In this document: one piece after another, positions 37,101-45,434 of the stretch | Layout: every line of letters starts with the position of its first letter | How positions within the stretch are numbered: position 1 is the first letter of the stretch | From: Verrucomicrobia bacterium SCGC AAA164-E04 | GTDB lineage: Bacteria; Verrucomicrobiota; Verrucomicrobiia; Limisphaerales; AAA164-E04 | Length of the DNA stretch: 64,000 nt | Direction of reading: 5' to 3' | NCBI GenBank assembly: GCA_000383715.1 | Contig: KB911839.1 | Span: 124,001 to 188,000, forward strand | Program-made: the position numbers and the translations under genes | The notes under the pieces: generated by a model | What the model was told of the DNA's origin: nothing | The model's input: the letters and a program-made list of their open reading frames with translations, nothing else | Database searches by the model: none

Positions 37101-37373
37101 TTCATCGGGAAGGAGGTCGATGCCTCCGGAGTGACGCCCAAAGGCGAATCCTTCGACGACATCCTCCAATTCAAGAAACTCCTGTTGGAGGATGAAGAGG
37201 CCATTGCACGCAATCTAACCGACCAGCTCCTGGTGTATGCCACGGGAGCGTCGGTTGGGTTCGCCGATCGCGATGACGTTTCGGCCATTCTCGAAAAGAG
37301 TCGGGCGTCGGAATTTGGCGTGCGGACGATCATTCACGAAATTGTTCAGAGTCCATTGTTCTTGAGGAAATAG
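34143..37373 (+). CDS. Planctomycete-type cytochrome-like protein with DUF1587/1592/1588/1585 order
   Basis: A very long exported protein, about 1076 residues from the ATG at 34143; other starts are at 34035 (GTG) and 34179. The hydrophobic segment ACIGLFLSLILTAPYSFG follows a long charged leader. Next is a planctomycete cytochrome-c-like motif NHCADCHDDLDPKGG (CxxCH haem site), then PPKKKSRL and NRFEYQNVLRDLLHDPTL (DUF1587). The rest matches the typical order: a carbohydrate-binding-like middle (residues about 260-480), RVYRRPVAKAEFDRFYRFAERLL (DUF1595/1592), YTFVDERLARHYGVPG (DUF1588), and a second CASCHKKIDPPGFALESFD (haem motif), with DUF1585 at the end. It forms an operon with the DUF1552 gene, 4 bases later. 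The family is thought to oxidise or bind polysaccharides; the exact reaction is unproven. Confidence 0.93.
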   Translation: MRFSGYDEREARMAIFENLILQHLDGQTNEEETGLFCSQTVQDTGRRARFSACIGLFLSLILTAPYSFGDPMPEALNRVIENHCADCHDDLDPKGGLDLFSLEWDLKNPHLTERWVKVHDLLAAGEMPPKKKSRLGDAERAAVVEVLADRIVEEQEAAYVQQGRSVSRRVNRFEYQNVLRDLLHDPTLKVADQLPLDGEVHGFAKVGSALDVSHVQVDAYLDVAELALRRAVAFPAEKPKSTTRRYYAREQGRMWAGTGNGGWARFSLALEGLDINQTYSFSKRGFDPAKKAESVGITVDDTVAEHTGPWRKSTLRSNHVGAHYLATDKGNKGAYSIKWKADLPKPGTYEVRVSFGGGESLARKALYVVRHAEGETRLTIDQSVAPTIRGLWFPLGRFTFGSHPGDPESRPVMAEVLLTDTNAEGYVIADAIQFVHLEDLDKEKKESQPPEEASTAIFRGAYTPFYYGFDKFKAPVRGDYKVRLKAQAVLRQTDYVNWEGEKKPRHYPNLVLDESRRYPTPVNDRIFPGKRSEPVKVYSSTLDEPNTQNMLSIGVFEAPPEAPEVSELEAFMEKGAMVKLDCMRLPSPMVPAMPHTIQKMDPDGYPGVAFHWLEVEGPIVEEWPPASYRALFGDIPFKQMGRHVVAVSEQPLKDAGKLLAGFMERVYRRPVAKAEFDRFYRFAERLLKEEAFTEAMIATYSAVLASPEFLFHCGQPGELDDFALAERLSFFLGESMPDEQLRGLARRGKLRDPDTLRAEADRLLDKPEAKRFVKEFLNSWLKLDEINDTDPDRELYPEYAGDWWLVNSMIEESRLYFADLIAVNRPARNVIDADYTFVDERLARHYGVPGVFGPSFRRITLPEKSPYGGILTQASVLKVTANGTVTSPVLRGVYVMERLLGDPPSPPPPSVPAVEPDIRGAATIRELLKKHRADASCASCHKKIDPPGFALESFDVMGRWRENYRSLAQGSERIEGVGRSGNEFVHFIGKEVDASGVTPKGESFDDILQFKKLLLEDEEAIARNLTDQLLVYATGASVGFADRDDVSAILEKSRASEFGVRTIIHEIVQSPLFLRK

Positions 37374-37377
37374 GCAA

Positions 37378-38631
37378 ATGAAAACAACCCGTCGAACCTT
37401 TCTGCGCGCTGCCGGTGTCGGCTTGAGCCTGCCCGTGCTCGAATCCTTCGGAGCCGCGCCTGCAAAGGCCTCTCCGAAGCGCATGATCGCCATCAATCAG
37501 GACCTAGGCTTCATTCCTAAACTCTTCTTCCCGGAAACTTCGGGAAGGAAGTATACGTTGTCTCCTTACCTCGAGAAGATCGCGCCGCACCGGGAGCAGT
37601 TCACCGTGTTCAGTGGGCTCTCTCATCCCGGCGTTGACGGGGGACACCGCGCCGACAAAACCTTTTTGACCGCGGCTCCGCATCCCGGGCGGGCGAGTTT
37701 TCGCAACAGTATTTCCCTCGACCAGGTGATGGCCAATGAGGTGGGTCATGAGACCCGGTTCCGGTCGCTTTCCCTTGGGATCAACGATGCGAGGAGCATG
37801 TCCTACACCCAGGCGGGGGTCGAGATTCCCACCATTCAGAGCTCGGCGACGCTGTACAAAAAGATGTTTCTCCAAGGCGATCGCAAGGCGATGGAGTCAC
37901 AAATCGTTCGGCTACAACGGAAGGGAAGTATTCTTGATGTCGTGATGGGGCAGAGCTCGGATCTGAGTAAACGCGTGAGCGCTTCAGACCGCGAGCGTAT
38001 CGATCAATTTCAAACCGCGGTCCGTAGCCTGGAGAAACGCCTCACCGAGGCGCAAGCCTGGGAGGCCCGGCCGAAGCCCAAGGTGGACGAGACCGTGCCG
38101 GAATACCCAAGCGACAAGAAGGAATTCTTTGAAATGGTGCGCATGATGAATGACATGTCCCGGCTCGCCTTCCAGACGGATTCGACCCGGGTCATCACGC
38201 TGTTTCTGGGGGGGCAGCGCACCCCGGGCGTGAAATTTGAGGACGGCCGGGCGCTCGGCGGTTATCATAACCTCTCCCATCACGGCAAAGATGAAGTGAA
38301 GTTGGGTGAGCTGGAGGAGATCGAAATCGCGCAGATAGAATTGCTGGGCGAGCTGCTTCGGGATCTCCAGGAAGTCGAGGAGACGGATGGCAGCCTGCTG
38401 GACAACACTATGGTGCTCTATGGCTGCCACATGGGAGATGCCAACATCCATAACAACATCAACCTTCCGGTCATCTTCGCGGGTGGTGGGTTCCGCCATG
38501 GGCAGCACCTGGCGTTTAACCGACACAATAACACCCCGCTGTGTAATGTCTTCGTCAGCATGCTTCAGAAGATGGGTATCGAGGCCGACCGCTTTGGGAG
38601 CAGTAAGGGAACGCTGACAGGGCTGATGTGA
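37378..38631 (+). CDS. DUF1552 protein, Tat-exported, partner of the cytochrome-like gene
   Basis: A 417-residue protein with a twin-arginine signal (TTRRTFLRAAGVGLSLPVLESFGA). The DUF1552 domain covers nearly the whole mature protein: AINQDLGFIPKLFFPETSG, FSGLSHPGVDGGHRADKTFLT, STRVITLFLGGQRTPG and VLYGCHMGDANIHNNINLPVIFAGGG. The domain is related to alkaline-phosphatase-type folds, and the H-x-D-G and G-x-H-M-G-D pieces likely bind metal. The start lies 4 bases after the stop of the cytochrome-like gene, so they are co-translated, as usual for this pair in PVC bacteria. The function is not established. Confidence 0.95.
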   Translation: MKTTRRTFLRAAGVGLSLPVLESFGAAPAKASPKRMIAINQDLGFIPKLFFPETSGRKYTLSPYLEKIAPHREQFTVFSGLSHPGVDGGHRADKTFLTAAPHPGRASFRNSISLDQVMANEVGHETRFRSLSLGINDARSMSYTQAGVEIPTIQSSATLYKKMFLQGDRKAMESQIVRLQRKGSILDVVMGQSSDLSKRVSASDRERIDQFQTAVRSLEKRLTEAQAWEARPKPKVDETVPEYPSDKKEFFEMVRMMNDMSRLAFQTDSTRVITLFLGGQRTPGVKFEDGRALGGYHNLSHHGKDEVKLGELEEIEIAQIELLGELLRDLQEVEETDGSLLDNTMVLYGCHMGDANIHNNINLPVIFAGGGFRHGQHLAFNRHNNTPLCNVFVSMLQKMGIEADRFGSSKGTLTGLM

Positions 38632-38861
38632 ATTATGAATTCACTTCGGCCACCAATGCACACGGTGACAGCACCCAGATCGCGAAGCGTTTCCATGAGT
38701 ATGATTCCGTGCGGCCTTTCGGAGAGTCAGGGACTTGGATTCGTCTGCGCGGGCAAGAACAGTTGCGACACCACCACGCTCACACCCGACGCTGACTATC
38801 GCATCGAGTGGTGTCATCTCGACGCCGGCGGCTGGCAGAATGAGACGATCCGCAAGACTAA

Positions 38862-39401
38862 CCCTTTTTCTGCTTCTACGCCCTGGTTCAGCCGCACGCT
38901 GAAATGTTCGCACCGGAAGAAAAGATGGCCAAGTACCGCGGCAAATTCCTGCCGGAAAGTTCTTACGAAGGAACCGACTCAGGTCCGGATTACCGTAAGT
39001 TTGCCTACGGATCGCAGCCCGAAGCATACGCCGCTTTCGCTGCAATGGTCGAGGTGATGGACGACGACGTCGGTGAGCTTGTCGCCAAGCTCAAAGAGCT
39101 CGGGATTGCCGACAACACGTTGATCATTTTCACTTCCGACAATGGCCCGCATCAGGAGGGAGGACACGACCCTGCCTATTTTAACTCCAACGGTTCCCAT
39201 CGCGGATTCAAACGCGACCTCTATGAAGGCGGGATTCACGTGCCGATGATCGCAACTTGGCCAGGCCGGATTCCAGCCGGAACACAAACCGACCATCTTT
39301 CAGCGTTCTGGGATGTCTTGCCAACGGTTGCCGAGCTGGCCGGTCAGCCGGTTCCCGAAACCATTGATGGCATCCACGTATATGCAAGCACTCTCCGATA
39401 A
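38862..39401 (+). pseudogene. Internal fragment of a sulfatase, truncated at both ends
   Basis: Starting at PFFCFYALVQPHAEMFAPEE and continuing through EVMDDDVGELVAKLKELG, NTLIIFTSDNGPH, HRGFKRDLYEGGIHVPMIATWPGRIPAG and WDVLPTVAELAGQPVPETIDGI, this is the second half of a formylglycine sulfatase. The catalytic Cys motif and the signal peptide are missing; a TAA directly precedes the fragment in frame. The C-terminus ends early, after the conserved DGI. It is one more decayed gene of the GC-rich block. Confidence 0.85.
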
Positions 39402-39786
39402 ATGCTCAGAATTGGTTAATCATGTTCTAAAAAGCCAGCCTTTTTATTGCTTTCTGGGGCTGCCGAATTATTGGGGATAATTGGTTTACTGTCAAAAACA
39501 CCTCCACTGTTGGGGGTTGAATATGTGTAAAGAAAACGAAATCAATACCGTGACATTAAAGTCTATTGTCTTTTAAGTCTCCCGCCATTGGCGCGGACCA
39601 CATACGCGCATCCCTTGCAGTTTCCCCAGCAGTTTGGATTTTTAAATGGAACAATAAATCTGGTTTTACTCAGATCAATGTCCAACCACTTTCTCTTTGT
39701 CATTTAAGGAACCTTCTCTATTTTCTGCGATGCTTCAGCCTCGCGGCCTCGGCGAATCTCCGACTGCGATTTGACTTGTGAATCCT
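39402..39786. other. Intergenic stretch, nothing certain
   Basis: About 385 bases without a gene. A segment at 39616-39675 is weakly alike (by eye) to 46818-46880, both containing CAGTTTGGATT and AAT(G/A)TCCA(A/G)CC, which could be an old repeat, but the match is short. Confidence 0.35.
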
Positions 39787-40488
39787 ATGAAACTATTTTC
39801 GAATTTCTCAACTTTGTTGCTTGTCTGGTTCTTGTCGATGTCGATAAACATCCGAGCGGAAATGGAGCAAAATAACGGTGTCTGGATGATGAAAGCCTCC
39901 CAAGGTGTTCTCGGTGGCAAAGATTCCGTATACCGCTGGTGGCTCGATGCCCATGCCCGATACTCGGACGATGCCAATGGGTTCGAACAGAGTATCTTAC
40001 GCCCTGGCCTTGGATATGCCCTTCCCAAAAACCATACCCTCTGGGCAGGATACGGTTGGATTGCCAGTAGCCCTGAGGTTGGGGAAACTGTCCACGAACA
40101 CCGCTTCTGGCAGCAACATTCCTGGAAAATAAGTATGGGTAAATTCGGGTTTTCGTCCAGATCTCGACTTGAACAACGATTCCGCGAGGGATCCACGGAT
40201 GAAGCTGGCTGGCGATTTCGCCAATTTTTCAAGCTGACACATCCTATCAGCGATTCATCGCTCTATTGGTGTACTTGGGACGAAGTTTTTCTGAATTTGA
40301 ATAACACCGACTGGGGTGTGGATAGTGGGCTTGATCGCAACCGCATTTTTTTAGGTGTCGGCTGGAAGCCTGAATCAATCCAATACTTCAAGACAGAAGT
40401 CGGATACCTGAATCAGTTCATTCATCACAAATCGGGATCAAACCGACTAGACCACCTTCTTTCGTTTAACTTGTTTTTCAGCTTTTGA
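39787..40488 (+). CDS. DUF2490 outer-membrane beta-barrel-like protein
   Basis: A 233-residue protein starting at the ATG at 39787; a GTG three codons upstream is less likely. A signal peptide (FSTLLLVWFLSMSINIRA) is followed by alternating strands with aromatic girdles: WMMKASQGVLG, SVYRWWLDAHARYS, NHTLWAGYGWIAS, SSRSRLEQRFREG, SSLYWCTWDEVFLNL, and a C-terminal Phe (LFFSF), typical of outer-membrane barrels. This is DUF2490, seen in Bacteroidota and PVC bacteria. The substrate is not known. It lies alone after a GC-rich block and before an IS relic. Confidence 0.9.
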   Translation: MKLFSNFSTLLLVWFLSMSINIRAEMEQNNGVWMMKASQGVLGGKDSVYRWWLDAHARYSDDANGFEQSILRPGLGYALPKNHTLWAGYGWIASSPEVGETVHEHRFWQQHSWKISMGKFGFSSRSRLEQRFREGSTDEAGWRFRQFFKLTHPISDSSLYWCTWDEVFLNLNNTDWGVDSGLDRNRIFLGVGWKPESIQYFKTEVGYLNQFIHHKSGSNRLDHLLSFNLFFSF

Positions 40489-40529
40489 ATGAAAAACAGG
40501 TGATTCCGGGATCAGCTGTGCATTTGGCT

Positions 40530-40790
40530 GACAAGGTCCCAAAAAACAACACTTTTCTATTTAAGTTGCAGTTGGCACCTTCAGAAATTTTTGTAAAAAG
40601 GAGGTGGATCTTCGGTCAACGAATCCTGCCTGCGTCGCTGGAGTTTGAATTCCAGGAGCAAACCTCAAAGTTCGATGTGGTTTGATGAAATTGTAATGAC
40701 AACGAAGTTTGCCTAATTTCTTCTTGAAGAGTCCCGGAACAAAGCGAAGCAGGTTGTTCGACCGGCCACGAGGGAATTCGATTGCCGGAT
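40530..40790 (-). pseudogene. Relic of an IS1-like transposase, 3' part
   Basis: The plus-strand stretch from about 40540 shows the same sequence as the 3' end of the 57-kb copy (AATTTTTGTAAAAAGGAGGTGG, then CGTCGCTGGAGTTTGAATTCC, TTCGATGTGGTTTGATGAAATTG, CGAAGCAGGTTGTTCG, CGTCAGATTG). The reading frame is broken by many changes. It lies right of the GC-rich block and in the same orientation as the other relics. Confidence 0.75.
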
Positions 40791-40877
40791 CGTCAGATTG
40801 ATTTTTTCTAAATCCGCTTCAGGGTTTGCCTGATGCGCTGCGATGAAAAGGGAGCAGGTAAGTTAAATAAAAACGCA

Positions 40878-42911
40878 TCATTGATATAATTGTTCAAGCG
40901 CTTCAAAGTCTGAGTCAGCATTAGCAGGATCGAAATCAAAGCTTTGCTCGAAGGCGAGCAGTTGGGAATGCAGTTTCTCCAAATGAGCCCTCAAATCATT
41001 GGTATGTGCCACAACGTAAATACCAGCAACAAGCACTTGGTCGCGAATACTGATTTGTCTTCCATCGACAGAATAGAACACATCATGCAGGCCATCCGCA
41101 TCAAGCCGGAAAATGTCTCCGGGCCTTGACAACCAGGTGGGGAGTTTGAAGTCAAAAACACCGTTTCGCGGCTTGAATTTGAAAACCTTTTCTTTCAGAT
41201 CGGGAACATATGTCAGATCGTGAGCGAAAAGAAGGGAGCCCTTGGGGCCAGCGACAGAAGCCAGATCCCAGGAAAGTCTTTCGTTCTCGATCTTGCGACG
41301 GTATTCAAAAACATCGCCGGTAAGCAGCAGTTCTTCCATCAGCCGTATTTCACGATTCACACGTGTGATTGGTTCAATGAGATCGCGGAAATTCAACAAT
41401 GATCTTAACCCCAAATTAAACCAGTAAAGGGACGTGACTCGCTGGGAGAGGGCATGATACGCCTGGGAACGTAATTCGTTTGGCGTGGGCGAAGTGCGCT
41501 GTCGCCCACCGTATCGCCCCCAGTCATAGTGCGCGCCCTGCGACCAGTAGGCAATGGGGCGGGGTCGATTCAACTCGCGCAGATTTCTAGTCATGTCGCT
41601 GATGGTTTCGAGTGGAGCCCCCCAACGCAGACGTTCTCCACCCCAGCGATCATAAAGGTTCCAGGCGTCGGGTGACGGCGCACAGACTCGATAGGCATCA
41701 TAATGGGGGTAGTCGGAAAGCCCTGCATAGTACCTCCAGATCCGCTCTTCGCTGTGAGTCACGGAGGTGGGCATGCGCGTTGGGCCGTAAGGAAGGAATT
41801 TGGAGAAGACTTCCTGAGGGGGAACCGGCCGTCCGCCTCCGTATTGGGGCTCTCCCTGAAATTCTACCGCGTGAATTCTTGGTAAGATCAAGTCGGAGTC
41901 ATAGTGTTCGAACGGCTCGAGCCGATTCATGAATTTCAGCGGATACTGATCGAACAGATGCGTGTCAGTATAACCGGGAACGTCCTGATGCATGCCGCTA
42001 TTGACATGCATCCGACGCAGCGTTTTTAAAAAAGGTTCGGCCTGCAGCGAGTTCTTGTCACCAAGCCGATCAGCAACCCAGCCTCCGCCTATGTCGAAAA
42101 CCTCGCGTTTGATCCTGAGATGTGCCCATAGTGAGCATACGGCCCCTTTCTGGGACAATATTTCCACTTCGATGGCACAATATGTCAAAGGCAGCGGATC
42201 ACTCTCCACCATGAATCCACCCTTTTCTCCGGATGGAATACCGCCATCGGAGGGGAAACTTACAAGATTTGTTTGCCAGTCGAGCGGTTGAAGGACGCGA
42301 TAATCTGAATTTCGAACGGGTAACCAAAGCCGACAGGCGCGTGGTGTAACAATCCATTCAGATTCATTGGCGATATGAGCGATGATTCTGTTTGGCTGAA
42401 CGGAATCTTCTTGTCCCATGAACGTCACAGACGAAAGCCACGTTGTTGATTCGTCCAGATGAAGGTCGATGACTGACGGGTCTGCGGATGATAGAAGAAG
42501 TTGATGATGCGTCCCTGACCCCCAGCTTGCATCTCTGGAGTTGAAACTCCAAACCATGAGCGCTTCCGGAGCTAATGAAATGGTTTGGTTGGTGCGTGCG
42601 GAGGGGGTATCATGCCAAGCCCAACTTCCCGAGGTAAGCCACTTCTCTGCATGCTGCCCATCGAAGAGTGCCTTAAAATCATGTCCAACGGTCAACGGCG
42701 CCTGGCCTTTGTTTTGAAGGAAAAGCTCCACACGTGCTCCCAATGGTGGATCAGGAGCACGCCGATAGCGCATGAACGATGACTGAATATGAGGAGTCAC
42801 TGTGAGTCCGGCGAGTTCCAACTGAGTATCTCCCATGGTCGCGAGTTGACTGATGCACACTGCGTAGACAGTGACACAGATTTGCAAGAAATGGTATTTC
42901 TGGATATTCAT
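40878..42911 (-). CDS. Secreted 677-residue protein, glycoside-hydrolase-like but unrecognised
   Basis: A signal peptide (FLQICVTVYAVCISQLATMG) opens the protein. The first about 250 residues are beta-sandwich like (LELAGLTVTPHIQSSFMRYRRAP, VELFLQNKGQAPLTVG). The middle, 265-520, reads like a TIM barrel: VFDIGGGWVADRLGDKNSLQAEPFLKTLRRMHVNSGMHQD, YDAYRVCAPSPDAWNLYDRWGGERLRWG, PRPIAYWSQGAHYDWGRYGG and SLYWFNLGLRSLL. The ending is a small beta-domain. A glycoside-hydrolase role would fit the neighbours (sulfatases, esterases), but I know no family that matches and no catalytic pair can be named. The gene stands alone on the minus strand, between two IS relics. Confidence 0.75.
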   Translation of the reverse strand: MNIQKYHFLQICVTVYAVCISQLATMGDTQLELAGLTVTPHIQSSFMRYRRAPDPPLGARVELFLQNKGQAPLTVGHDFKALFDGQHAEKWLTSGSWAWHDTPSARTNQTISLAPEALMVWSFNSRDASWGSGTHHQLLLSSADPSVIDLHLDESTTWLSSVTFMGQEDSVQPNRIIAHIANESEWIVTPRACRLWLPVRNSDYRVLQPLDWQTNLVSFPSDGGIPSGEKGGFMVESDPLPLTYCAIEVEILSQKGAVCSLWAHLRIKREVFDIGGGWVADRLGDKNSLQAEPFLKTLRRMHVNSGMHQDVPGYTDTHLFDQYPLKFMNRLEPFEHYDSDLILPRIHAVEFQGEPQYGGGRPVPPQEVFSKFLPYGPTRMPTSVTHSEERIWRYYAGLSDYPHYDAYRVCAPSPDAWNLYDRWGGERLRWGAPLETISDMTRNLRELNRPRPIAYWSQGAHYDWGRYGGRQRTSPTPNELRSQAYHALSQRVTSLYWFNLGLRSLLNFRDLIEPITRVNREIRLMEELLLTGDVFEYRRKIENERLSWDLASVAGPKGSLLFAHDLTYVPDLKEKVFKFKPRNGVFDFKLPTWLSRPGDIFRLDADGLHDVFYSVDGRQISIRDQVLVAGIYVVAHTNDLRAHLEKLHSQLLAFEQSFDFDPANADSDFEALEQLYQ

Positions 42912-43016
42912 GCTTGATCAGGAAATTTTAGTTAAGGGAGCTCGTGCTTAATTTTAAATCAATTTCGGTGATTTCATCATCCATTTTGAATATGGGATGT
43001 GATGCCCAACAAATCG

Positions 43017-43207
43017 AGTTCCCTTTTCGAGTTCGATTTCAATTGTCTTGCCAAGCACACCGTGAAGAGGAAAGTGAACACATTTCGGAGGGAGAATCGC
43101 CTTTTAGCGAGCCCAGACTCGCATCGCAGTAGTACGGATTTCATATCTAAATTTCAAGGTTCGATGAGGTCGAATAAAGTATTAATGACACCTGAGTGCG
43201 TCCAATC
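43017..43207 (-). pseudogene. Relic of an IS1-like transposase, 3' end, fused to an oxidoreductase relic
   Basis: Plus-strand pieces CCGTGAAGAGGAAAGTGAAC, CGAGCCCAGACTCGCATCGC and AATGACACCTGAGTGCGTCC align with the 3' end of the 57-kb transposase copy. It abuts the FAD-oxidoreductase remains at about 43208, so insertion may have broken that gene. Confidence 0.7.
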
Positions 43208-43612
43208 GCCCTTTGGCAGGCTCAGGACAGGCTTTTCGAGAAATACCTCCCTCCGCAAAGTTCCTCCAGCGTACCTGTTTCAAGGATGCGGCACGACTCT
43301 CCCATTTCCGATTGGGCATAGGCTTCCAAAAGATGCGAGGATTCTTCTCATTTTGCCACGAAGCATGCACCGGTTTGTTCGACATGGATGGCAGATTCAC
43401 GAGCCATGGAGCGCCAGATCCCTGCCGAGCGTCTGGCATATTGCCAAGCCTACCCCTCCTTCTGGCCGGTCACGGTGATAAATTCGAAATTCCTGACACT
43501 GGCCCCCTGCGGCCTGGTGGTCCGTATCCACCACCAGCACACGGGGACCTTGTTTGGCTGCCGTGTAAGCATGAGTCATTCCGACTGCAATGACATCAAA
43601 CGAGGTCTTCAT
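43208..43612 (-). pseudogene. Frameshifted remnant of an FAD-dependent oxidoreductase (TIGR03364 type)
   Basis: The start MKTSFDVIAVG (43612) is followed by THAYTAAKQGPRVLVVDTDHQAAGG, which matches the Rossmann start (D-V-x-x-V-G and H-A-Y-A-A-A-R-x-G-x-K-V-L-V-x-D-R-D). The glycine loop GAGIVGL is deleted after V-G. In another frame comes NFEFITVTGQKEG, typical of the family, and in a third SHLLEAYAQSEMGESCRIL. The rest is cut by the transposon relic and by sequence resembling a short interspersed repeat (CCTGAGCCTGCCAAAGGG). Not functional. Confidence 0.75.
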
Positions 43613-43675
43613 GTGTTTTTGATAAGCCTTGCACACTGGTGACCTATGTAATTCAAGATCCTACGTTTTCCACCA

Positions 43676-45094
43676 TCATCGATGCTGGGGGTTTGGTCTA
43701 GGAGCGTTGGCTCCGGTTTCATTCCTCCATGCGTCGAGTTTGGTTCGTAGTGAGCTGGCTTTGATAGGGTGTCTTATCGCAAGGTTGTGCAGTTCTGATG
43801 GGTCTTGGATCAGGTTGTAAAGCTCGACGCGATTGTCTTCGTAATAGTGAATCAGTTTCCATTCGCCGTCTCGAATCGCGCTGGCAGGAGTCATGCGTTC
43901 GTAGTAGTGAGGGTAATGCCAGTATAGGGTGTCACGAGAAAGCGAGGCCTTTGGATCGTCAAGCAACGGCAGAATATTGACGCCATCAAACCCGGGCAGG
44001 TTTTCCGTGTCGGGCGCCAGGCCAGCGGCAAGTGTGGGGAAAAAATCCTCGGAGGTGACAGGGTTTTCGCAGATCGACCCGGGGGCAGATCGACCCGGCC
44101 ATCGGATCATCAGGGGCACGCGGATGCCGCCTTCGTAAAGCGTCCCCTTGCCCGATCTCAACGGCGCATTGCTGGTAGGTGCCTGATTGCCCGACTTTCC
44201 TGACGGAAAGTCAACGCCTCCATTGTCGCTGGTGAGCACGACCACAGTGTTCCTGGAGAGGTTCAATGCGTGAAGTTTTTCCAGCACCCGGCCGATGTTC
44301 GCATCCAGGCTGGCGACCATGGCGGCATAGACGGGGTGCTGATGACGGGAACCTGGCTGTTTTGCCTCGAAGCGGGCGATGTCTTCGGCTTTGGCCTCGA
44401 TAGGGGTGTGGACGGTGTGAAACCAAAGGCTGAGGAAGAAGGCGCTGTTCTTGTGTTGTTCAATAAAGTCGATGGCATGGTCGGTGAGCTTATCGGTCAG
44501 GTAATCGCCTGGTTTGCCCATTCCGACCGGCACGTAACGGTATTCTGGATCCCACTTGCTCCAGGTTCCCCTGTATGGGAAATGGAAGGTGGAAGGCGCG
44601 CCCCAGTAAGTGCCGCCAATATTGATGTCATAACCCTGTGTCTCTGGGTAGAAGGCCGAGCGTCCAAGGTGCCATTTGCCTATATGAGCGGTATCGTAGT
44701 GCTTTTGTTTGAAGAACTCGGCGAGTGTGAACTCCGCGCGCGCCAGATCCGGGTTGGCATGGGCATTCAGCAGTTTTCTCTCCTTTGGCCCCCCATCACG
44801 CGCACCTTCATGCCAGATGGTCATGTCGAGACGGGCGGGGGACTTGCCTGTCATGATCGCTGCCCGAGTCGGTGAGCAGACGGGTGAAGCCGAATACGCC
44901 TGCGTGAATCGCAGACTTTGAGAGGCAAAACGATCGATGTTGGGTGTCTCGAAGTAGTCGCTACCCTGCACGCCGGCGTCTGTCCATCCCCAGTCATCGA
45001 CCAGGATGAATACTACATTCATTTGCTGTGCCTGCGATTGAGCAAGGGAGCAGAGCGCCCAAAGAAGCACCAAGGTATTTCGGGGGAAATTCAT
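43676..45094 (-). CDS. Secreted formylglycine-type sulfatase
   Basis: A 472-residue sulfatase with a signal peptide (TLVLLWALCSLAQSQA). VVFILVDDWGWTDAG gives the first metal ligands (Asp33, Asp34). VCSPTRAAIMTGKSPARL carries formylglycine Cys73 in the canonical C-x-P-x-R. GKWHLGRS and LTSDNGGVD supply the other active-site residues. GTLYEGGIRVPLMIRWPG matches the conserved late motif, and DGEWKLIHYYEDNRVELYNL ends the catalytic core. It resembles the arylsulfatase-A/N-acetylgalactosamine-6-sulfatase group. It is intact, unlike the fragment at 38862. Downstream (lower coordinates) is the broken FAD oxidoreductase; the upstream flank holds another IS relic. Confidence 0.95.
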   Translation of the reverse strand: MNFPRNTLVLLWALCSLAQSQAQQMNVVFILVDDWGWTDAGVQGSDYFETPNIDRFASQSLRFTQAYSASPVCSPTRAAIMTGKSPARLDMTIWHEGARDGGPKERKLLNAHANPDLARAEFTLAEFFKQKHYDTAHIGKWHLGRSAFYPETQGYDINIGGTYWGAPSTFHFPYRGTWSKWDPEYRYVPVGMGKPGDYLTDKLTDHAIDFIEQHKNSAFFLSLWFHTVHTPIEAKAEDIARFEAKQPGSRHQHPVYAAMVASLDANIGRVLEKLHALNLSRNTVVVLTSDNGGVDFPSGKSGNQAPTSNAPLRSGKGTLYEGGIRVPLMIRWPGRSAPGSICENPVTSEDFFPTLAAGLAPDTENLPGFDGVNILPLLDDPKASLSRDTLYWHYPHYYERMTPASAIRDGEWKLIHYYEDNRVELYNLIQDPSELHNLAIRHPIKASSLRTKLDAWRNETGANAPRPNPQHR

Positions 45095-45189
45095 TGTTCA
45101 GAAGGGGTCAGTTTTTCAAATGATTTCAAAGGTGTTTGGACATTCCCTGAGTAAATGCGTTATAAAACTTATCTGGGTCAAGCCATCAT

Positions 45190-45310
45190 CATCTTGGGCC
45201 TGCTTCGCAGATTGAGCCGCTCGATGAAGGAGGTGTTGAGGGTTACGGAATCCTCTGACTTCTGAAGCGCTTTATCAAAATCCCGTTTGCTCATGATTCT
45301 ACTGCGGGAA
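45190..45310 (-). pseudogene. Relic of an IS1-like transposase, middle part
   Basis: The plus-strand segment reads CGCAGATTGAGCCGCTCGATG and AGGAGGTGTTGAGGGTTACG, followed by GCGCTTTATCAAAATCCCG. This aligns with the part of the 57-kb copy that codes for FIERLNLTI and RDFEKALLN, whose Glu belongs to the DDE triad. About 120 bases remain. The rest of the 45095-45434 gap is featureless. Confidence 0.75.
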
Positions 45311-45434
45311 GCTGAGTGGTAATATGAGTTAGAAACCAACTTATATACCCAGGCTGATCAGCAGTTTTGCAGTTGAGAACGGAGCCTCCACATTTTTCGC
45401 CAGTATAGCAAACCTTGCTCAGCAAATCCCCGAT

